Below, piece after piece: positions 9,201 to 15,141 of a DNA stretch of 26,506 nucleotides. The stretch spans positions 1 to 26,506 of the forward strand of contig JBBIQJ010000015.1 of NCBI GenBank assembly GCA_037442385.1, written 5' to 3'. This DNA comes from LDYB01 sp037442385. GTDB taxonomy: Bacteria; Armatimonadota; Fimbriimonadia; Fimbriimonadales; GBS-DC. The position numbers and the translations under genes were made by a program. The stretch's first letter is position 1; each line of letters starts with the position of its first letter. Below the pieces are notes generated by a model that worked only from the letters and a program-made list of their open reading frames with translations, had not been told where the DNA came from and searched no databases.

Positions 9201-11632
9201 AGTCCGCCCGCGAGCGAGAGCGCCCACGCCACATCCTGACCGCTCACAATCAGGCGCCCGCCCCCTGCCAGATACGACTGGAGCAGGGTCTGCACTTCAG
9301 GGTCCAGAAGATGTCCCGGCCCTGCCCACACATTGCCCGTGTAGGGGCTACCCCAGATGACGATTCGTTCAGCATGCAGTTTGGTGCGGTAGTTGCCTTC
9401 CAGGTCGGTCGGCTCCTGCTCGGTGCGCGGCAGGTAGCCTGCCAGCACCGAGGGCGTAATCGGGTTGCGGCACTGCACACGCCAAATATCATAGGTGTCG
9501 CCGTAAGGCGTGTTCGAGCCTAGTGTATCGGCGCGAATCCATACGGGGAATCCAAAATCGGGGTGGACGATAGCGCCATCTCCGATGATGGGCAACGGTG
9601 TTCCCGACGGCGGTTGGGTAAAGTGGAAGGGCGGTTTGGCAGTGGGGTTGTCCGTCCAGTAGCTTTCCACTGGTTGCCATGTGGGGCGGGTTACATTGGT
9701 GCCAACCTGCCCGATGCGGTTCTGCACGAAAATCTGCCCGCCCATGTAGTCGGAGACCAGCAGAATCTTGTTAGCGCCCGTAAATCGGCGCGTGGTGAAG
9801 CCAGAGATGTTATCGTAGATGAATTCGTTGCCCGCGTTGTCGCGAACGATAATGTCAAAGTAGAAATCGCTGGGCACATCTGGCGTCCGCCATCGAGCTT
9901 CATACATATCGGGTTCACCAGGAACAGGGGTCATCAATAGCGTATCGTCCAGACGCCCGTCGAAGCCCAGTGACGCCAGCGAGTAAGGGTCTTTATATTC
10001 GTAGGTCTCAGGATGTATCGCCTGACAGCCAATTTCTACAAACAGAGGCACATACGCCTGATTCTGGTCTGCCAGAATACGGTTGGGGAAGAAAATATCG
10101 AACTGGAAGAGCCAGTAGAGTTTATGTTCCAGCCCTTCGGCATCCTGCTCGGCGCTGTCAGGGTCTTTGAACTGGATTCGCACAAAGTTGATTCCGCTCT
10201 GCAGGTCTACTGCCTTAACGCGGATGGTTACCTCGTCGCCCGGGAAGAACTCCTTGCCCGACACGATTTCTGGCAGGTTTTCAATAATGGGCGGCGTGGT
10301 GTCGCGTGTGGCAGTCTCCCAGATGTCGTGGGGCCCCTCGTTGTTTTCGGCGTTCGGGCGCGTGGATTGATAAAGCACCCGGTCGCGCGCCACCACCGCG
10401 CTGGAGGGGTACTGCGCTCCTGCGAAAGCGCCGGGGTCGCCCGGATAGTTCGGGCGTGTCATCGCGGGGGTGCTGGGGTCTACCGTGTAGGAGACGGGTG
10501 TGCGGATGCCAGAATCTTCGGGCAGGTCCGCCGCGACGGCGTAGATATCGAAGATGTTGTCCTGGCTCACGGCGTTGCTGGGCTGCCCGCGCTGGTGGCG
10601 CCCCTGATCATCCAGGGATTTGCGCGTGCTGGCAAACACCAGTACGAGCGTGCCGTCTTCCAGGCGATCCCATGCGGGCTGGCGATCTTGAGGGCGATTA
10701 CCTGAACCGTCTACGAAGGATGTCCACTGGGTTACAATTCGGGTATCGGCATCCACCACATGAATGTAGCTGCTGCCATCGGGGAAGGTGCGCGCAAAGG
10801 CAATCAAGCGCCCATCAGGCGACCATGCAGGTTCCAGGTCATTTTCGCCCGGGTTAGGGAAGGTGTAGCGTCGGTAGACAGTGCCGTCATCGAAGGGGCG
10901 CCCGTCGGTGCGCATGACATAGATACGAAACCGACGGTCTGCCTCGGTTTCGCCCGGTTCCAGTCGGTTCGAAGCGAAGGCGACAAGGTTGCCTCCCGGG
11001 CTAAGGGCGGGACGGAGGTTCTGGGTAACGCCGTCGGTATCGGTGGTTAGCACGACGCGCTGTCCTGTGGAGAGGTTGCGCACCACGATATTGTAGTTCC
11101 CCGAAGCCGTGAGGTTGGCGTATGCCAAGATGTTGCCCTGCTGGTTCAGCGAGGGTTGAATCTGGCTGCCGAACTGCTCATCAGGGGTATCTCCCGTGAT
11201 GCGCGTGAGGTTCGTGAACAATCCCTGATTGGGGTTGCTCCCGTCGTCCATATCGCCGCGCCAGATGCGGTAGCGCGGTCCGGGGTTAGCGAGCCGTCCG
11301 TTCACGACCGCGGTGGCGTTGCTGGCAAAGAACGCACGCGCTTGCCCCGGGAAATAGACAGGATGAACATCATCCGTCGGCGCGACAGTCAGGTCGCGAT
11401 CCCAGTTGGGAGCGCGCGTGGGGCGCACCTGGTTGCGCAGCTGCTCAAAAAACCGCTGGGGGTTAAACAACCCATTTTTTTGCCAGCGTGCGCCTTCCAT
11501 CGGAGGGCGTTGCGGCGCCACCCGATAGTTTTGCGGTGGGATCGGACGGTAGGGCGGCTGGTTGGTATTCTGGGCAAAGCCCGCCGCGCCAATCAAAAGC
11601 CCCGCGATTGCTAACCACCATCGTTTGTTCAC
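6203..11632 (-). CDS. Giant exported multidomain protein (beta-propeller, GATase1-like, four carboxypeptidase-regulatory domains, C-terminal surface module)
   Basis: About 1809 residues from a GTG at 11632, which is followed by the signal peptide NKRWWLAIAGLLIGAAGFAQ. AGAGGAGG lies about 10 nt upstream of this GTG. An upstream in-frame start would add 38 residues and spoil the signal peptide. Approximate layout: TolB/PD40-type propeller repeats at 130-445 (PAWSPDGRLIAFAR, PALSPGGNLVAFASN); Ig-like at 455-610; a Rossmann or GATase1-like region at 618-870 with the phrase GGGRLIVSGQDVAW; four carboxypeptidase-regulatory-like (CnaB/SdrD-type) repeats at about 1035-1380; and a module at about 1385-1809 shared with the neighbouring protease, with GWNLIGTPF and a FlgD-like Ig end. 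I see no enzyme active site. It is likely a cell-surface or secreted binding or structural protein. Domain limits are estimated by eye. Confidence 0.85.
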   Translation of the reverse strand: MNKRWWLAIAGLLIGAAGFAQNTNQPPYRPIPPQNYRVAPQRPPMEGARWQKNGLFNPQRFFEQLRNQVRPTRAPNWDRDLTVAPTDDVHPVYFPGQARAFFASNATAVVNGRLANPGPRYRIWRGDMDDGSNPNQGLFTNLTRITGDTPDEQFGSQIQPSLNQQGNILAYANLTASGNYNIVVRNLSTGQRVVLTTDTDGVTQNLRPALSPGGNLVAFASNRLEPGETEADRRFRIYVMRTDGRPFDDGTVYRRYTFPNPGENDLEPAWSPDGRLIAFARTFPDGSSYIHVVDADTRIVTQWTSFVDGSGNRPQDRQPAWDRLEDGTLVLVFASTRKSLDDQGRHQRGQPSNAVSQDNIFDIYAVAADLPEDSGIRTPVSYTVDPSTPAMTRPNYPGDPGAFAGAQYPSSAVVARDRVLYQSTRPNAENNEGPHDIWETATRDTTPPIIENLPEIVSGKEFFPGDEVTIRVKAVDLQSGINFVRIQFKDPDSAEQDAEGLEHKLYWLFQFDIFFPNRILADQNQAYVPLFVEIGCQAIHPETYEYKDPYSLASLGFDGRLDDTLLMTPVPGEPDMYEARWRTPDVPSDFYFDIIVRDNAGNEFIYDNISGFTTRRFTGANKILLVSDYMGGQIFVQNRIGQVGTNVTRPTWQPVESYWTDNPTAKPPFHFTQPPSGTPLPIIGDGAIVHPDFGFPVWIRADTLGSNTPYGDTYDIWRVQCRNPITPSVLAGYLPRTEQEPTDLEGNYRTKLHAERIVIWGSPYTGNVWAGPGHLLDPEVQTLLQSYLAGGGRLIVSGQDVAWALSLAGGLSSQFLANTLRAGFDSDTAIDTFLQAYQGLRHIIASDGLLGDTTQGEDPNPFPENPAGLPIWPPPLRAGAPGTDAPATFRLSHPGFFTDLGFDVIPPVGAGTTTPLYTDAAWNQVWLDTVTVSPDKAAPYRYQNRGPGGALGLGTSDRAGSYYYDPNTKAKLAFFAFGIEGVNTHYTPSQVGTTQVLWAHSYRNKILHNGYLWMTHSIVEGVVREYDPDTRQYRPLPRALVRITGLFPPSVANQITGYAITDSSGFYRIVGLDAGIYIIDAIRPGYRIQHPESVTLTGGTQTINLVMLKSPPGQIAGRVVDINGQPVRYAKVVATNTTDPLLTVEALTDADGSFLLTRVPAGNYNVSVTEVPAAYTLPPVRPIPDGVFRDVQVVALQTTNLPEDFVIAPRPGTVTGTVVDNATNQPIANARLIATAGNQSRGETFTDENGQYTLSVPAGQYTLTASAPGYQPDGEVVTVVSDQTITVNFRLNPLPPGSISGRITRKIGGAGEPNVTVQVVFGSTVVASETTDPDGYYTIPNVPPADYVVRPVKSGFTFEPVERAVTVVSGQTTANVNFQSSPLRTFVRGRFLVSAPYDYAQDVKSLLEVPQNAVFKFFTWDPQATRYVFYPNTPANRFELGRGYFIETSVDLPLATEGTPADENVPFSIQLRRGWNLIGTPFRSAAAWDGTQVLDPDTNQVISNSTAVGRQLIGSALWSYSFGTYNVTRQMKPWEGYWVYAYRDITLIIPPDAITRSATGRAALHSVGGWTLTLEAQSGEARDRAYIGVSRAATPGYDSEYDMLKPPPVDANYVYISVPRLEWGAHSGVYGVDIQPVSRSARWEFTVETARPGQEVTLRWPDMAQLPRSANLVLVNLQTGERRYLRTTPSYTFRTDANGVGRFRIEMASSGGLLRVTNVQVASGRGNQHTITFNLTGEATVQVNIMAGGKLVRTLMHQASRSAGLQQVSWDGRDQNGVALPPGSYTVEIRATSEDGQMARAVTTLILTR

Positions 11633-11734
11633 TGCGTTCGAACCTCCTCTTCGTACTTTGCTTGCATTCGACATACAGAGCCAGAACCCTGCATGCTTTT
11701 TTGACGCCGTGCCACCAAATTCGTTGCGCCCTGC

Positions 11735-11742
11735 AGTATACC
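11735..11742 (-). promoter_or_regulatory. Putative -10 promoter element of the giant surface-protein gene
   Basis: The minus strand reads GGTATACT, about 100 nt before the GTG at 11632 and just past the coaE stop codon. It fits the GGTAnA(A/C)T pattern seen at other genes in this window. No convincing -35 box is visible. If used, it leaves a leader of roughly 95 nt with a normal ribosome site and lets the surface locus be transcribed independently of rpsA-coaE. Confidence 0.5.
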
Positions 11743-11747
11743 CCATG

Positions 11748-12329
11748 CTATGAAGTCAGGGCGCGCCACACGCGCTGAACCTGAGCCAAGGTATGGTCGA
11801 GAGAGCGATGGGTTCGAATCACCCAGTCGGCGAAAGGGACTTTGGCGCGTGTGGGGAGCTGCGAGCGCAGAATCTGTCGCGCCAGAGACGGGGGAACGCC
11901 GCGTTCCTGCAGCCGGCGGTACTGCAACGCTGGTGTCGCCTGAACCACCACGATGCCATCGAACAGCCCTTGAAGTGCGACCTCGATCAGCAGAGGCACC
12001 TCGATGAGCATCAGGGGTGTGTCGGCTGCCCGAATCCGTTCGGCGATTGCCGGCACCACGGCGGGATGCACCAGGCGATTGAGCCGCCGACGCGCCTGCG
12101 CCTCGCCAAACGCAATCTGCGCCAGGCGCTCGCGTGCCAGCGAGCCGTCGCTCTGTACTATCGCCTGCCCAAACTCCGCGATCAATCGGTTCCATAGGTC
12201 CGTCCCTGGACGCACTAACTCCGCCACGATCGCATCGCTGCTCAGAGTCACGGCGCCGAGGGCTTCAAACATGCGCAAAACGGTCGTTTTGCCCTCGGCG
12301 ATGCCCCCTGTGAGCGCGAAGCGACGCAT
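11748..12329 (-). CDS. coaE: Dephospho-CoA kinase
   Basis: A 193-residue P-loop kinase that phosphorylates the 3'-OH of dephospho-CoA, the last step of CoA synthesis; cytoplasmic. The Walker A motif is GGIAEGKT (residues 8-15, K14). D32 in the SSDAIV segment follows the usual (A/S)D motif, and the RRLNRLVHP stretch (to H88-P89) and IEVPLLIE are family hallmarks. The length is normal for the family. The P-loop has Ala-Glu where GSGKS/T is common, which is a tolerated variation. Its ATG directly follows the TAA of the S1-protein gene with no intervening base. Translation therefore probably depends on re-initiation or coupling. Confidence 0.93.
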   Translation of the reverse strand: MRRFALTGGIAEGKTTVLRMFEALGAVTLSSDAIVAELVRPGTDLWNRLIAEFGQAIVQSDGSLARERLAQIAFGEAQARRRLNRLVHPAVVPAIAERIRAADTPLMLIEVPLLIEVALQGLFDGIVVVQATPALQYRRLQERGVPPSLARQILRSQLPTRAKVPFADWVIRTHRSLDHTLAQVQRVWRALTS

Positions 12330-13853
12330 TTATGCGTTTGGCGTCTCTGTTTCGTCAGGGGTTCCCGAATCTCCTGCCGATTCGCTGGAAGAGTCTTCCG
12401 ATTCTTCGAGCCGAGCCAGTTGTTGGAGCTCCTGCAGCTGCGCCGACAGACGGTCCCCGATGGTGAATCCGCTGGAACGGCTCTGAGTGCGCTGGCGCTG
12501 ATGCTCCTGCACGGCACGCTGGTCTTCCAGTGCGCGCACGCTTAGCACCATCCAGCGTCGGCGCGGTGTGATCTCGATAACTTTCGCTTTGACGGTATCG
12601 CCCGGCTTGACCACCTCTTCGGGGTTGCGCACTTTGCGCGAAGTAAGCTCCGACATCGGAATGAAGCCTTCGATACCCTCTTCCAGTTTGACGAACGCGC
12701 CGGTGCGCACCACGCGCGAGACGGGTGCTTCGATCACATCGCCCTCGCGATAGTGCTGGGCTGCCAGCGCCCACGGGTCGGGCAACAGCTGGCGACGGCT
12801 CAGCGCCACCTTCCCGTTTTCCGGCTCCAGGCGGATGACGACGACTTCAATCTCATCGCCCTCTTTGAGAACCTGAGCGGGGTCGTCCACACGAGTCCAT
12901 GCGATTTCACTCACATGCAGCAGCCCTTCGTAGCCGCCAATATCCACAAAGGCGCCGTATCCGGTAAGCCGTTTGACCTTGCCCTGCAGGCGTTGCCCCA
13001 CCTGAAGCTGGCTGAAGATGCGCTCGCGGCGTTCACGCTCCTCACGCTCGCGCTGCTGGCGAATTTCTTCGTCTGCCAGCTTATGCGATGCCACCGCCTT
13101 GCGCTTCTCCTCGTCCAGATCGATAATCTTGATGGGCAGAGTCTCGCCAATCAGTTTGTCCAGCTGGTGTGGCGGGATGCGTCGGGCAATCTGGCTGGCG
13201 GGCACGAAGCACCGCACGCCGATATCCACCACCACGCCGCCCTTGACCCGCTCCACAACGGGCGCTTCCAGGGTGCGCTTCTGCTGGTAGGCTTCGCGCA
13301 GCTCCTCCCATAGGCGCTCAAAATCCGCCTCGCGTTTAGACAGCACCGGGGTGCCTTCTTCGCCCCGCGCTCTGAGAACCTTCACCTCGATTTCGTCGCC
13401 GACTTTAACCACCTCTTCGGCAGAGCTGACCTGTTCGGCAGAGAGTTCCGAAAGGGGGATGCGCACTTCGGTCTTCGTGCCGACATCCACCAGCGCGCCC
13501 TCGCGGTCTACCTGCACGACGGTCGCACGAATAATCTCGCCTTTTTCGAACGAGCGGAAGCTCTGCTCGATCGCTTCATCCATCGTGATTGGCTCTTCGG
13601 TGGCCGTCGGTTCGGTAGTTTGTTCAGGTTCAGGCTGGGCGCTGGCTGCCGCAGGCTGGGTTTCGGCACTGGCGGCGGTTGCCTCAGCAGGCTGTGCCTC
13701 CTCAGCAGACGCTGTCGGGGTCTCGGCTGGTTGGGTCGCCTCCGCAGCTACCGCTGTCGCCTCGACGGGTTGCGTTTCGGCAGTGCCCGCGGTGGTCTCG
13801 TCGTTAACAGGTTGTTGCTCGGCGCTCGTCTGCATCGTATCGTCTTGCCACAT
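12330..13853 (-). CDS. rpsA: Ribosomal protein S1 homologue (four S1 domains, low-complexity N-terminal extension)
   Basis: 507 residues. Four S1 RNA-binding (OB-fold) domains lie near 104-174, 192-258, 285-354 and 369-441; clear core motifs are KRLTGYGAFVDIGGYEGLLHVSEI and VVRTGAFVKLEEGIEGFIPMSEL read in part. Between the second and third domains is a charged helical linker (about 255-283, rich in Glu and Arg). Residues about 18-90 are a repetitive Ala/Thr/Glu/Pro-Gln stretch, and the C-terminus is acidic and Ser-rich; both are probably disordered. S1 proteins help mRNA bind the 30S subunit. Six-domain S1 is usual in proteobacteria; four-domain forms occur in several other phyla. The ATG at 13853 has AAGGAGGT 9 nt upstream. 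It is co-directional with coaE. Confidence 0.92.
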   Translation of the reverse strand: MWQDDTMQTSAEQQPVNDETTAGTAETQPVEATAVAAEATQPAETPTASAEEAQPAEATAASAETQPAAASAQPEPEQTTEPTATEEPITMDEAIEQSFRSFEKGEIIRATVVQVDREGALVDVGTKTEVRIPLSELSAEQVSSAEEVVKVGDEIEVKVLRARGEEGTPVLSKREADFERLWEELREAYQQKRTLEAPVVERVKGGVVVDIGVRCFVPASQIARRIPPHQLDKLIGETLPIKIIDLDEEKRKAVASHKLADEEIRQQREREERERRERIFSQLQVGQRLQGKVKRLTGYGAFVDIGGYEGLLHVSEIAWTRVDDPAQVLKEGDEIEVVVIRLEPENGKVALSRRQLLPDPWALAAQHYREGDVIEAPVSRVVRTGAFVKLEEGIEGFIPMSELTSRKVRNPEEVVKPGDTVKAKVIEITPRRRWMVLSVRALEDQRAVQEHQRQRTQSRSSGFTIGDRLSAQLQELQQLARLEESEDSSSESAGDSGTPDETETPNA

Positions 13854-13890
13854 CGCTCTTCGACCTCCTTCGTTTCGCAGAGATTTGAGA

Positions 13891-13898
13891 ATTCTACC
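13891..13898 (-). promoter_or_regulatory. Putative -10 promoter element of rpsA-coaE
   Basis: The minus strand reads GGTAGAAT within the 63-nt gap between nagA and the S1 gene. It would give a leader of about 30 nt that includes the AAGGAGGT ribosome site. It matches the recurring GGTAnA(A/C)T pattern. No -35 box is evident. Confidence 0.5.
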
Positions 13899-13916
13899 CT
13901 CTGCGGAGAGTTCCTG

Positions 13917-15086
13917 CTATAGATTCGTTGAATATTTGCAGATTCCTGCGATCCATGTGGATTCTACCTGCTGGACGATGGGGTTCCAGATGGCGAAGTC
14001 CGCATCAGCGCCAGGGCGCAGGGTTCCTTTACATCCCTCCAGCCCTAATGCACGGGCAGGGTTATAGGCACAGAGCATCGAGGCGGTCTCCCAGCTGAAG
14101 CGCTGGGTTGTGTGGCGCCAGCAGGTATCCATGCCAATCACACTGCCTGCCAGCGAGCCATTTTCCACCAGCGTCGCTTTGCCTTCGGACACGATTGCCC
14201 GATGCCCCCAGAGTTCAAACTCGTAGCCGTCGGGCATGCCCGCGCCCGCCACGCCGTCTGAGATACAAATGACCCCCTCCACCCCTTTGGCTTGTACCAG
14301 CATCTGGGCGACCGCAGGATGCGTATGCACATTGTCCCAGATGAGTTCTGCCTTGAGTTCGGGATGGGTCAGCACCGCGCCCACGGTGCCCGGCTCGCGG
14401 TGATGGAGCGGACGCATCGCGTTGAAGCAGTGGGTGGCGTGGCGCACACCCCAGTCTATCGCACGGGTTACGGCATCGTAATCGGCGTCGGTGTGCCCAA
14501 TAGAAACAATCACACCTGCCTGCACCAGTGCCCGCACCAGAGGCTCGCTGCCTTCCAGTTCAGGCGCTAAGGTGATGATGCGCAGATCTTCTATCAGGCT
14601 GCCCAGCGACTCTTCCAGCGCCTGCAGGCTGGGCGGCGCGATGTATTCAGGGGGCTGTGCGCCCGCGCGTTTGGGGTTAATGAAGGGTCCTTCCAGATGG
14701 CATCCCAATACTTGCGCCCCCTCCGAGCCATGCTGGCGTACTTCATGCGCTGCGGCAAACACGGCGCGAATGGCGTCCCATGGGGCGGTTAGCGGCGTTA
14801 CCAGAAAGCTCGTGACCCCATACTTCAGCAGATGCTTTGCCACTGCCTGCACGGCGTCCGTTGTGCCCTCCATCAGGTCGCGCCCGCCACCCCCGTGAAT
14901 ATGGATGTCGATCATGCCCGGCGCAACAACACGCTCGCGAGCGTCCACATCGGGGGGCATAATGCGCACCGTGTGGGGGTCAAACGGTTCCCAGCCCACA
15001 ATCCGTCCTTTTTCTATCCGAATCGCGACATTGGTGTAGCGCTGTCCATCCGTTACCAGCGCGCCGCAGAAGACCCGAAAGCCCAT
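13917..15086 (-). CDS. nagA: N-acetylglucosamine-6-phosphate deacetylase
   Basis: A 389-residue cytoplasmic amidohydrolase that converts GlcNAc-6-P to GlcN-6-P plus acetate, in amino-sugar catabolism and cell-wall recycling. Visible family motifs are PGMIDIHIHGGGGRD (H62, H64), HLEGPFINPKRAGA (metal-ligand E132), SIGHTDADYD (H198), GVRHATHCFNAM (H219), CISDGVAGAG (catalytic D277) and the C-terminal GTLRPGADADFAIW. The ATG at 15086 begins MGFRVFCGALVT and gives the usual family length; an upstream in-frame start would add 46 unsupported residues. A TACAAT box ends 7 nt before this ATG, so the mRNA may be leaderless. An AGGAGG also lies 13 nt before it. It is divergent from the rhamnosidase gene (55-nt gap). 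No nagB is visible nearby. Confidence 0.93.
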   Translation of the reverse strand: MGFRVFCGALVTDGQRYTNVAIRIEKGRIVGWEPFDPHTVRIMPPDVDARERVVAPGMIDIHIHGGGGRDLMEGTTDAVQAVAKHLLKYGVTSFLVTPLTAPWDAIRAVFAAAHEVRQHGSEGAQVLGCHLEGPFINPKRAGAQPPEYIAPPSLQALEESLGSLIEDLRIITLAPELEGSEPLVRALVQAGVIVSIGHTDADYDAVTRAIDWGVRHATHCFNAMRPLHHREPGTVGAVLTHPELKAELIWDNVHTHPAVAQMLVQAKGVEGVICISDGVAGAGMPDGYEFELWGHRAIVSEGKATLVENGSLAGSVIGMDTCWRHTTQRFSWETASMLCAYNPARALGLEGCKGTLRPGADADFAIWNPIVQQVESTWIAGICKYSTNL

Positions 15087-15093
15087 CGCTTTT

Positions 15094-15101
15094 ATTGTAC
15101 C
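15094..15101 (-). promoter_or_regulatory. Putative -10 element immediately before nagA
   Basis: The minus strand reads GGTACAAT; the hexamer ends 7 nt before the nagA ATG. That spacing would put the transcription start at or next to the start codon. The GG before the box also completes an AGGAGG, so an alternative reading is a distant Shine-Dalgarno sequence. Confidence 0.5.
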
Positions 15102-15141
15102 TCCTGCAGGGAGCAAAGAGCGAGAAACGAACTTCTTTTTT

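Noticed and set aside
11633..11746. Upstream in-frame extension of the giant protein (38 residues)
   Set aside because: It puts unrelated residues before a clean signal peptide, and the ribosome site favours the GTG at 11632.
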